Shown here in pieces: positions 12,590 through 23,603 of a stretch of DNA of 55,371 nucleotides. The position numbers and the translations under genes were made by a program. The stretch spans positions 1-55,371 of the forward strand of contig JNDT01002284.1 in NCBI GenBank assembly GCA_000697055.1, written 5' to 3'. Under the pieces are notes generated by a model. The model saw nothing but the letters and a program-made list of their open reading frames with translations, was not told the DNA's origin and did no database searches. This stretch comes from Saksenaea vasiformis B4078. Its lineage: Eukaryota; Mucoromycota; Mucoromycetes; Mucorales; Saksenaeaceae. The first letter of the stretch is position 1; each line of letters opens with the position of its first letter.

Positions 12590-12958
12590 ACTTAGAGTAA
12601 CCACAAAAACATAAATAAATAAACAAACAAACAATTTATTTCCTGTCTGCCTTATTGTTCGATACCGATAATTCACATGGATCTCCTAATTCCTTGGCCG
12701 TTTTGTTGTACTCATTCTTGACAATCAGCATCATGCGCTGGTTTTTTAATTAAGACACAAATTATGCAAAAGAAAGGCAGAAAGTAACAACAATAGAAGA
12801 ACGTAGATGAAAAAGAAAAAAAGAAAGAAAGAAAGCGGGACTGGAACGAGAGATTGTTACACTTTGCATGTGCAAATATGAAGGTGAGGGAACAGGGTTG
12901 GAAAGAAAACAAATAGGAGGGAGGATGATCGGCCTCTACATCTAACAGCATATTATTT
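12590..12958. other. Convergent intergenic region, purine-rich on the + strand
   Basis: Space between the stop codons of two convergent genes. It contains repeated AAAC/AAAT runs (12600-12635) and an AAGAAAG-rich tract (12805-12840). It probably serves as the 3' untranslated region for both. No separate gene is seen. Confidence 0.55.
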
Positions 12959-14418
12959 TCAGGATCGTTGCCATCGTGACCATAACCAAGTGCTTCGTGA
13001 CTCTGGCGCAGGCAGTTCGTTGTAGTATTCGATTTGGGGCGAGGCGGGCGACGACTGCAGCATACCTCGTTGTTGTTGCTGTGGAGGGGTTACTGGTTCT
13101 CGCTGGTAGTACCCAGGCGCTTCTTTATATGCGACAGCAGCTTTAAGCCCCGCAGCGACAAACATATACATAGTCTCGGATGCAAACTCGTGAAGACGAT
13201 ACTGTTCGTCAGCATGAAGCATTAGCTTTACACATTCGATTCCGAAATCTTGAACTTTATGAATAACATGGTACTGGCTGTCAACCCATATGAAGAGCTG
13301 CAATAGATAGCCAAATATAAAATAAATAATATCTAGCGTGGATGTTAAGCTATTTTATTCTGTCTTCTTTCATGAATTACTTACCAGGCAGGGGAGACTG
13401 TTTTACCAGAACGGCAAACGCCACGAAGCAGTCAATCAGGTATTGGCCAAAGTTTTTGAATCGATGGACAGGATCAGCTGTACTAACAAAAGATTGTGAT
13501 GATGGTGGCGGTGGTGGTGGTGGGGAGCGATTTCGTCGATGGTGATGATGGGGAGATAAGGATGACAGTGGTTCTTGATCATGGCTGGTATTCCTGTAAG
13601 TACCGACTATCCGCGGGACGACTGAATCCAACAAAGAAAGTTTGGGTGGTTGTTCTTTTTCCTCATAAGCAGTCAGATGTTTTTGCTGGTGCTTACTTGC
13701 GAGATGCAAGATACCCACTCGTTCTTCAACACTAAAACCACGTGTAAGTGGGGTTTAGAAGCCCTATGAATTTGGGGGATGGCATGGTCTTCCCCACCCG
13801 CCATGGCATCCCCCTTCTCTACTTCTCCTTACCTTTGTAGTTTTTCTCTTAATGCCATTTTCGTTTTGGAATCGGTTTTATCTACAATAAAAAATGAATT
13901 ATGTTTGACTGGGGCACATGTGTATTTTACTCACTGGGTAATGCCATTAAAATTTTGTCGATTCCCGAAAGATAGATGTCCAGAGCTACCGAGTCATTTC
14001 CCTCGTCATATTCATCTGCTGCAATTGCAACCAGTTTTATGCCCTGAGATATGCTGCGTCTGTCCAAGTTCGCCATGTGTTGCTGCTGGCTTTTATTTGT
14101 ACCAACGATGGATGCCGCATCATCTCGGAGTTTATCGACGAAGGCACTCACATCGGAAGTCCATGAAGTACTTGGTGTTGGAATTGGACTGGTATCGTAG
14201 GGCGGTGGTGATGCAGAACTAAGATAATCCGAGCTGCGACTGACCTGAGGATGCAGGGCAACATTACTACCGCTACTGTTGCTGTTATATTGAATATGCA
14301 CAGTTGGAGTAGATGCATTGGAGGGAAGACGAGAAAGCAAAGTCGAAGAGCGACTGTCACTACGAACAGGTGTCCAGGATTTTCTCTTGTTTGATTTTGA
14401 CCCAAGGAACGATGGCAT
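12959..14418 (-). CDS. MIT-domain protein with a predicted membrane segment
   Basis: Five exons (14418-13935, 13881-13833, 13731-13697, 13621-13407, 13297-12959) join in phase to 373 residues. A Ser-rich N-terminus of about 90 residues is followed by a three-helix MIT domain spread over the first three exons. Its hallmark runs are SQGIKLVAIAADEYDEGN, ALDIYLSGIDKILMALP and KMALREKLQS. MIT domains bind ESCRT-III tails or similar helices, which suggests an endosomal or membrane-remodelling role. Next comes a His/Pro-rich linker including seven prolines, then a hydrophobic run YLIDCFVAFAVLLFIWV long enough to span a membrane. The C-terminal part is soluble (FASETMYMFVAAGLKAAVAY and a Gln-rich tail). 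I chose the ATG at 14418; an in-frame ATG 39 nt upstream is possible. The combination is not VPS4, spastin or another MIT protein I can name. Confidence 0.75.
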
Positions 14419-16047
14419 CTTGTCGGTGGAAAATAAAGTGGAAACAAATGAAGACATCCAAGAGTGGCACTCTTTTTCTTTTTTCTTGCTTTGTTGCCTC
14501 GGGAAGTAATTCCGTTTGGAAAGAAAGAAGAGAGAGAGAGATGAGTTCCAAAATGCTCGATTTGAAGCGCTTTTTTGATTTCTGGCATGTGATTGCGACG
14601 TTCAATTCTCGGCCCGATAGACGGTAGTCAATGAATTATCCACGAGAAACGCTTGTATCCACCTATAGTGTTCCACCGAGTAAATACAATGTTATTTAGT
14701 CTGGTGCACCACAGATAACTTATCATATCAGCTTACATTGGGTTTTGTCAGGTGAAAGAAGCCTTAAGCATCAACATGTCGACGATAGCCTCATTTGCCA
14801 CGTGTCCTGTTCATTACTGACAGGGTGACGCCGCTGATGATCCCTTATCGCATTGATAAATTGGACAGGTTATCTTTTACGTAAAAGTAGGAGGAGGAAC
14901 GGCGTCTATACATATGCTCGGTCGTGCACCAACAGAACGGGAAGACAAAAAAGAAACTACGGCATCAATAATTCTTACAGCTCAAAAACATTCCGCTTTT
15001 GGTTCCGGGAGATCTTCAATCTCGGAGCTGCCATTTTCACGTGAGAATGAACTCGTCTGTCCCCCCAAAAAAGAACAACTCAATAACTTGGCAAGAACGA
15101 ATAGATGATCAAAGAGATTAGCACAGTCGTCGTAGTAATAGTTTTAAGGATGCATATGTGGCTTAACCCACATTTCACTGACCACGAATGTCCATTCTGT
15201 TGTCTGTGCAGGAAAGCAACATTTTTTCTTTCATTTTGGTGCGGAGTATCGCTGTTTCCTGTCAACACTGTTAAAATACAATGACGTTTATCTTGTTCTG
15301 TTCCTGTTTCGATATTCCTATTCAAACTAACATTTAAAAAGATACACGATAAGAAAACGTTATTGATATTGATAAACTAAAATTTGATATTTCGAGGGAT
15401 AAGGTATGTATGACACTAAAAGATAAGATCACGCATTGCATCGGGATGGTCTGTGAGGCATACGGAGAATCAATCCTGTACCACTATGCACTCTTCGCTC
15501 CTTTTGTCATTGGTAGTTTTTCTAAGTTACGAAATCGTACGACTTCTGGAAGTTTAGAACAATACCAAAATTCTGAACAGTAAATGCATAAATCTCCCAT
15601 ACCAGAGGACGTAAACGAAAAAGAAACAGAGCTATAAGTAGAACATTCTTAGTTTTTCTACGAACTGCACCAATACACGTGCAGTCTATAGATGGACAAC
15701 AAATTCTTTTTTTCTTTTTTGGCTGTTGCTGTTGTCTTTTGTTGACTACAAAAATTCAACTGGATTATCATCATTACAGCAACGATAATCGTAAATTTAT
15801 CTTGTCAGCAAATACAAAAACAATGTTTACAGCCGTGTCATCAATAAAACAATCAGCAGTTTATACCTTAGTAGTATCACATCACGTTGGAGAAGTCCTT
15901 TATTTAGTGTAACGTTAGCAATTTAATCAATCCGCTCATCTCAGTATTACTTCGCTCGCCTGTTTCTCTTGTTAGGATCCACCAACTCCCAGTCCTTTCC
16001 GATCTATGAGCAAATAATTAACACCCAACACATTCGTTGATCTCGAT
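14419..16047. other. Divergent intergenic region, no gene recognised
   Basis: About 1.6 kb between the MIT gene (-) and the large disordered-protein gene (+). It has short open frames only, with T-rich tracts (15700-15725) and C/A runs (15060-15075). It probably carries both promoters. Confidence 0.5.
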
Positions 16048-19000
16048 ATGTTTAAAAGCCGAAAGAAGAAACAGGAGCAAAAATCTGCTTTAGCTTTAGA
16101 GAAGCAACAGCAAGAGCAACCTGTATTTAGACCTTTGGATGAAATTCCGGTAGCGCGCGATTTCCGTACATCACTCATCTTGCCAGAACTCGGTAAAGAT
16201 CTGCCTGATCAACAGGCAGATGCCACAATGGAAGAGTTGAATTCGTCTGAAACATTCAGTCCTCATGGTGACGCTACGACCCAGTACCAACAACTAGCAG
16301 CGTGGAGGACTATGCGCAATCAAAATCGCTATTCAAACAGCTTATTCGGAGGCAAACAACGTGATCAACCGAGGATAAAAAAGGCTACAGCGAAATCGAG
16401 CAACAGTGTGGAGAAAACGGTATGGATCATCTTCTTTTTTGGTATCAACTCAACCATGTTTTCCTGATCCATTTTTAGGATCCTCCTTCAAACACCGAAT
16501 CACATCTTAACTCACCTCCGCCGACACCACCGGAAGTTTCAACGCCTCACAACCACGAGAAAGACGGGGAAGTCGATCGAGACGTTGTAGCGGTGTGCGA
16601 TTACGAAAACGACAGTGACTCCATCGAAAACTACTTCTTTCAAGATTTTGCTCCAACATCCGCACAGCAACCTCGTCAACGATCGAAAAAGCAGAACACA
16701 CGAGTTCGCAGTGCAAAAGTCATGAGCAAATTCGATCTAGCTTCTTTCGCCCGTCATCTGCATGACAATCGTCTATCTGTAGTTCAGCCGCGTGATAGTA
16801 GAATAGTGATGACCGAAGAGGACGAGAAGGAACTAGAGAAACTACTGAAACGAAAAAGCAAATTTGATCCGGCACTTGCGCAAACTGAAACTGCACCGCC
16901 ACCCCTACCACAGGGGGTGGAAATTTCTCAGTATAAGGAGATACGAAGTGATAACATAAGTAGTGTTAATCATGAGAAAAACGAGGACGAGGAACCTAAA
17001 GAAGAACAAGAAGACCATGATGATGACGAGCTGGCTGGAAATATCAGAGATGTTTTCCCAGAAAATGCTGCAATCCCTATACTTTCCGACAATCATCCGA
17101 TGATGTCTTCCGAAACAACGGGGGTAGATACACTACCACTAGACTATGACAAAACTTCAACAGCACCAGTTGGAGGCGGCCTATCCAAGAAGCCTTCGTT
17201 GCTTTTGCAGAAATTGAACCAGTTGAATCGGCAGGGATCGGTCAACTTGGGAAAAGATGTTCAACAACCAGATCAAACAGAAAACGAGCACCTTGAACCG
17301 TCTGCGTCTGCGTCTGAGCCTTCGTCAGTGTCGCATGCCTTGCCATCCGTACCGCCGCGAAGAAATCTGTCCAGTGCTTCTCGCACATCACCCAAAAGTC
17401 CTTCAGCTTCCTCATCATCATCTCTTCACAAAGCCCCGTCTGTGGAGCATAGCGTGCAGGTGCAAAAATCTCAATCTGTACCGAGAAGATCTTCCGGTGC
17501 GTTTCAGAAGCAGTTGGATACAATCCATGACGGTCTGGAAAATGAGAGAGATGCGGAACGTAAGCCGCGTAAATCGGTGAGCATGGATGGGATTGGCCAC
17601 ATCTTAAGAGAGCAAATACCTGAAGATGCCGAAGGTTGGAGTAATCTGAAGCAAGACGTGGAAGCGTACAGAAACAACGGCCCACAACCCAGGCAGACAC
17701 GCTCCGGGGGTGAATCAAGCCTAGCTCGGGCGCGATCACCATTGGCATCGCAAAAGTCGCTCTCACGCAAAGCTAAAGACGAGAAAGAGGAACCAAAGAG
17801 CAGTGGCAAGGCGCTGGGTTTGTTTGGTAGTCTCCGACAAGCGAGTCGGTCTCGGTCAGGGTCCATCCGTGGCCTGGTACGCAACCTGAGTCAAGCGCAC
17901 AAACAGGAAAAACGGCAGCCAGTTCCTCAAACACAGACCATGTCCCGGGCTGCAATGGCTGTTATACAGCATAATGCAGCGCAGAGATCAACAGTAGAAA
18001 AATTAGGTGACCGTAGTGAATCCTCGGGTAGTGAAAAGCCAGAATCAGAAGAATCAACTACCAAAACAGGAGGTGTCAGCTTGATTTCGCACTTGCTTAC
18101 CAAAGCAACAAAGAAAAGGATGACCAAAACAGTAAACATGGATCAAAGCCAAAATCCAAGATCCACAACTGCGTCAAAATCATCGCGTGCGCAAGTGGTA
18201 CGCAGGACGATTATTTACGTGCAACCGGACTCGGCCAATTTTATGAAAACGCTCAAAGATGGCGACCACGTACCACCGTTGCCGTCACCGGGAGCGAAAT
18301 CCAGTCTAAGGCCTACATCAAATGATACTTCCGTATCTTTGTCAACTTCGTTTGACGGCGAACAAGAATACAGTCGAGCAACAAAGGTAACGCGGCAAGC
18401 ATCTGTCAAGAAGCGTCTTGTCGAAAAAGAGATCGATGATCGGACCGCGGGCGGACGATCAAATGGCGGCAAGAAACAATGGCATCTTGAAAGTATGCAC
18501 GATGATATGGATAGCCTTTATGGTTATTATCAGAACCGAGAGTCGACAGCCACATGTCTTCAGGGTCTGGAACTACGGGAGATGAGTGATGGAACGGTTG
18601 TTTGGGGTATCGTGCAGAAACAAGGCAACAGAAAGAGTTTCTATGCACACAGGGACAGATCCTTCAAACAAGAACGCGAGGACGAAGAAGTGGAGGAAGA
18701 ACAAGATTCAGACGAAATCGAAGCTCGCGTACTGGCGTTGATGGGTCTTGAACCAGGAACACTCGATCAGCCACCTTCTACACCGCCTCCTATTCCACGT
18801 CGATCTCCTCACCGTCCTTCAGGAATTGTCGAGCCGTCATCAACAGCGACAGCTGCAGGAGGGTCCTCATCCCACCGTGCAAGGCACATATCTACCATTG
18901 TATCTTCTAATACCGATATCTATTACGCACCTGAAGTAACACTGCCTAGCCTGTTGCAGATGATGGCAGATAGTGGTATGGGAGGTGAACCGGCGGAGAA

Positions 19001-19079
19001 TGGCAAAAAGGAGGGACAGCATGCATCGATTGAGCAGCAGCTAGACGAAATGATGGAGTCATTTTCTAGTCGTACCTAA
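16048..19079 (+). CDS. Large, mostly disordered protein of unknown function
   Basis: Two exons (16048-16419 and 16479-19079) give 990 residues. The sequence is rich in Ser, Arg, Lys, Glu and Gln with many RxxS-type phosphorylation-like sites and Pro-rich segments (SPPPTPPE, TAPPPLPQG, STPPPIPRR) that could bind SH3 or WW domains. Short ordered-looking islands are KFDLASFARHLHDNRLSVV, KKPSLLLQKLNQLNRQGS and a C-terminal stretch MHDDMDSLYGYYQ followed by LELREMSDGTVVWGIVQ. The last island recalls a short conserved motif in basidiomycete proteins of unknown role, but I cannot name the family. The start is the first ATG of the frame (MFKSRKKKQEQ), and the single intron ends in a T-rich AG. It is likely a scaffold or signalling phosphoprotein; this is inference from composition only. 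Confidence 0.8.
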
Positions 19080-19984
19080 AACATACGTTGTTGTCAAAGC
19101 ATTAGGCTAATAGTATAATATATTTGTACACGTCGTTGTCCTTGTGGATCTAATTTCTCTTGTCCCGATGCAATTAGCGAACAACGCAAAATCGTGGGCA
19201 CTTCTTAAGCATTATACGGCTCTGTGTGTGTAGATAAGAAAAGTGGGGTCACAGGATGGGTATCGGCTCCTGAACCATGGCAGCGTCTTTCACTGGATGA
19301 TGGGCTCGACTGTTGATGCTAAAAGCCCTTGTATGGGCGGATAGATATACGCTTCAACTGGGAACTCCATGTCAATCCAACAATGAATTAGAAGGATATC
19401 CATCACTACCGCTTATATTATGTGAATGCGTTATCCTACGTCTTCGTAAACGTATCTTGATCACGTTGCTCCTGGCTAGACAACTACTAGTATGAATATA
19501 ATTGGGATTGAGATTCCTTGGTTCAACTTGTAAATGTATCGATGGCGTCTCAGGGAGGTACTCTCCAATTAAGTTAGGATACCCAGCCTACAGGTCGTAT
19601 TCTATGGTACCAAGGCTTGAAGCAGACTTAAATGTTTTGATGCTTCATGTGTTTGATATGCAAGTCAACGGCAGGGGGCATGGGACTGAGCTATTGCAGC
19701 ATTTGAAAAATACAAAAACACAAGTCTAACCATTGATCAATGCATGAGCATAGAACGCTTTCATCTGATTATAGACATGCATACTTCTGTGATAACAATA
19801 CTGGATTTTGAGCACACACTTACATTATCCAAATATTATTTTGCGTTGACACCACATCGATCCTGCGGTGAGGAGCAGCGTATCTTGGCGTAGAGAATCA
19901 GGTACCTTTACTTTTGAATCAAAGGTGTATTGCGGTGGTCCATTGTAATAGGTTCCCCAACGCACCAATCGGAACGCGTAAAGT

Positions 19985-20045
19985 GGCAGTATTTAAAGGG
20001 ACGCATGAATTTCTTTTTCTTTGGCTATGTTCATTTTACATCCCC
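19985..20045 (-). repeat. Inverse fragment of the composite dispersed repeat
   Basis: Read on the minus strand, this piece gives an A-rich run, then AATTCATGCGTCCCTTTAAA. This nearly repeats the + strand at about 25100-25145. It is the same core word found in the copies at 28.7, 29.9 and 40.4 kb (CTTAAATAYGCAT). Confidence 0.6.
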
Positions 20046-20720
20046 GATACGTACTTTTAATGGAATATGCTATTCACCGTTATACCATGAGTCAAATTTC
20101 CAACAAAACTGGTACAATGATTATCTCTAACACTTAATAGCTTGCTCTTTATCCAATTTACAACTGAAGTTGTTGTTGTTTCTTGGTTTGGATCAGTAAT
20201 TATCATGGTATTGGTGGGAAGGAACGACCATTTTCCGCTCTATAGATCAAAATGGAATACCGCTGGCCACGTGGAATGTCTGCAGAATAAATCCGGGTCT
20301 TGGGACCCATGCCTGGAACCTACGTTTCAGTGGGATCTGTAGATAGTTCACATCATAATACTACGATATATCCAGCCGAAAACAATAACTATAAACTTCC
20401 CTGCGGTAGAGCCTGAGGTACATACTTGACAGGTTGGTAGTCTATTATCATGCTGGCGGAGACAGCACGTGTTTTTTTCCCGTTTGCTTTCTTCATTTTT
20501 TAAACATAAAAAGGACATACGGTATCTACGTAGTAAGGGAGCTGTCTCCATATTGGAGAAAGTACAGGTGAGAAAGGGCCCGATAGATCGACAGAAAAGC
20601 TAAGATACTTATTCGGTATCTTCATCGAAAGTTGGTGTCTTTTGCACGGAAGGCGGGAGGATCTTATAGCTCTTCGCCAGGTGGACTGTTCGTTCAATTG
20701 AGCATCACTAGTGGTAGCAC

Positions 20721-20740
20721 GTACTAAACGTGTTTAGTAC
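20721..20740. repeat. 9-bp inverted repeat with a 2-bp centre
   Basis: GTACTAAAC and GTTTAGTAC are exact inverse complements separated by GT. It lies in non-coding DNA with no visible element around it. It may be a protein-binding site or chance. Confidence 0.8.
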
Positions 20741-22563
20741 AGTTCGTCCAGTAACGAAAGCTTCCGTCGTTACGATTGCTTGTCGAAGGACTCCAAAGAG
20801 AGAATCTGAAGCAATGTTTCTTACTAATAAAAGCATACATTCTATGTCTCAAGGAATAGCATTGTAACAGCTATTTTGTTCCGTGCTCTTTTTTCCATGG
20901 AGAAAATTACTACAGAAAATCCGAACGACCCTATCAAACGCAAGGTTGCTTGATGAAGGGCTACTCTGCACTTTTATGATATGCATACATTGCAACATCC
21001 AAAGTTAACGTCAGTATCTGTGACCAATTAGACAGATATACGCATGGAAAGAATCGGAAAACGACAAGGAGATTCCTTTATTATGTCAAGTTCTGAATTC
21101 ATCGATAACGACCATGGTGACATATTGAGACAGTTTGCGGCGAAAAGTCTTGATAGAAGCTTCGCGCTTCCGTATGACGCATCCATAATCTCTATGTGAA
21201 ATATAATGCGGGCGGTCTGTCAAGTCCCTCTTCGCTTTATTTGTTTCAACGTAGTGATGGCCACTTGAAATCCTGCCATTCACGGGGGATTGGAAGGCCT
21301 GGAACCAGCCAGGAATGTACCAACTTTCGTAGGGCGCTGCCGGTGTAGACAACTACTAGCAATCTGACATGCATGAAGAAAATATTCTTTAACTGGGCGT
21401 CCAGGACCAACCTTCCTAACTGTGAAACATCACCAAACAGATCATAAGATCTGAAACACAGTGTGTGCTGCTAAGAACATTCTCTATGTCTCCTGACATC
21501 CGGGCAAAAGTGATGGTGATAGGCCTCCTGGATTCGCAAGACAGGATTAGAGAAATGTTGGCCTGGATATCTTCGGATAGATCCCATTTCATGCTTATAT
21601 CCTCGGATATGTATTGATATGTATAATTCCTTCGGGCTGCTTTAGTCTCTGTAAAGGATATAAACCAAACAAAGGAAGTGAAATCCTGAATAGGTCACTA
21701 ACAATCACTTTCCTTTTGGGGTGTGTCAATATGAAACACCAGCTTCATTAAATTCGTTATCGGCTGTCGTGAACTCCTCATTAGCTATTTCCTTGGGTAA
21801 AAAGATAATTATCCCGGAGTCAAAGCTTTGGCTTGCCACAAAAATTTTAGCAGAAAAAGTAGCTATCCTCGTGTATAGACTATATAACAATAGTCTACTA
21901 GTTGTTTGTGAAACTATAAATGTTCGCTGCTAGGAGATAATAAGATGATTCCCATTTCTCGGCATTTATCTGCTATGCCTCCACTTTCGATGCAATTACT
22001 GCGTTTAACTATGTAGAGCAGAGCCTTGCGTCACGTGTGTACTTTGTGCATTATTCAAAAGGAAATCTTCAGCATCTGTAATGTAAGTTTGTTTTTCTCG
22101 CAAGACATATCGACATAGTCAATGTGCTGTATGTCTAAATGGTATGACCTACGGTTTCACGTAGGTTACATGACACTGATATAACATCTGATGCCGCATG
22201 TTGATACAACTTAAGCGGTTAACACATAAAAATGATAAGAGGGTTTGTTCCTAGTTGAATGTCAAAGGAAAAATAAAATTAATACTGACATTGTTCTTCC
22301 TTTTCAATAGAGTGGAGGGTTTTATTTGTTGTTTTCAGCATGATTCGTAGTGCTTTATGCCCCTGACGAAACACAAGACACTGACATGGTTAGGCGTTAA
22401 TTTCCTTTTCAAGACAAAAATTCTAGACTTGTGGTATTGTGGAGATTCAATCTCGGGTACTACACCATTTAAACCCGTCCAATACGACTAAGTCTACCGA
22501 AAAGTCCCCTTTTTCTTTCTTTCTTCTTCTTTTTATTTTATCACACACGTCTGTTAATAAATC

Positions 22564-23603
22564 ATGGGGGCACAGGTTATTGATTACCGTGTGTCAATGA
22601 TTGTTGTGCTATGTAAAGACTGCGGTCAAGACGTAGGATTATATCCAGCACGGCACAAGTGTGAACAGCTCATTCGACCACCTCTTCCGACATTACCAAC
22701 GACATTTAGTTCTGAAGACGTTAAAACTGAGCCTTTCAATCGTTCTGCTTTACTTGACCGAAAGTGGTCACTTCGGTCGAATACGGAAACTAAGGAGAAA
22801 GAAGAGGAAGGGACGACGGATTATTATCATCAATTCGCAGCCAACCTCCCAGAATCGGACCCCTCTTCTTCTGCTGGCAAAAGATTATGGGGAAGACTTC
22901 GACAAAATGAAAAGTGGAATCAGTTAACCGAGAAAAATCAAGGTGATCTTTTATTGCGTTATTTCATTTAGCTTATATAAATTTTTAATATCCAGAGAAA
23001 CCGAGCGGGAAATTATGGAAAAAATTAATCCAAGCAACACAGAATATGTCCGTCCGAGATGATCCAGGCCCAGGTACAATATACTACTACATTATAAGAA
23101 ACCTTCGTAACTTATATACATTATTAGAATCGGATGACTCTGACTGGGAAGGTGAAAGTCATGTATCAAGGGTCCTTCGTGAACATTACGAAAAGAAACA
23201 TCAACCACTACCTACATGGTTACGAGATGATCGGAGATCCTTCATAAGGAAAACACCAACGATAATACAGAATAAACAACAAGAAGAACAAGATCTCTTT
23301 AGACGTTCATCAAACAGAAAACAGCGTTTGTGGGAAACTCCAGATATGCAGCTTTCTACAAGAGAACAAGAAAGACAAGTACTGCGACGAACAACTACTT
23401 CAACATCCTCGAGACAATACGATGACAACCGGCAGGTCCGGCAGTATCCTAATGACCACTCCATATTCCAACAGCAACGGCCTTCACAACCAAATGGTGT
23501 TGGCCGCTCATACAGTGAAAGAGTATCTCCCTCATTTCGTCCCCGTACAAACGCGCCACGCGAACGCCACAGTGAATTCCGAAGAGGTGGTTACATGGAT
23601 TAG
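22564..23603 (+). CDS. Protein with Cys/His hook and Mso1/Sec1-binding-like motif
   Basis: Three exons (22564-22942, 22996-23073, 23128-23603) join in phase to 310 residues. Near the N-terminus a possible zinc hook, LCKDCGQDVGLYPARHKC, is followed by a Pro-rich PPLPTLP. The centre has two tryptophan motifs, KRLWGRLRQNEKW and GKLWKKLIQATQ. Then an acidic run precedes HVSRVLREHYEKKHQPLPTW, which resembles the Sec1-binding region of fungal Mso1 (a partner of the SM protein Sec1 in exocytic SNARE assembly). The last 150 residues are Gln/Arg/Ser-rich and probably disordered. The Mso1 assignment rests on this motif only. The hook is shared with the LIM protein 3 kb downstream. Function inferred: exocytosis at growing tips. 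Confidence 0.62.

Larger units (their letters stand above)
19080..22563. other. Long gene-free stretch
   Basis: About 3.5 kb without a gene I can support. Open frames are under 90 codons and have no motifs. It holds a fragment of the dispersed composite repeat in inverse orientation (about 19985-20045) and a 20-bp inverted repeat (20721-20740). The rest looks like decayed non-coding DNA and the promoter of the gene at 22564. Confidence 0.5.

Noticed and set aside
17242..17766. Long minus-strand frame inside the disordered-protein gene
   Set aside because: It is the shadow of a Ser/Arg-rich plus-strand coding region and carries no motif.
22441..22475. tRNA B-box-like sequence (GATTCAATCTCGGG)
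   Set aside because: No matching A box at the right distance and no cloverleaf could be drawn.
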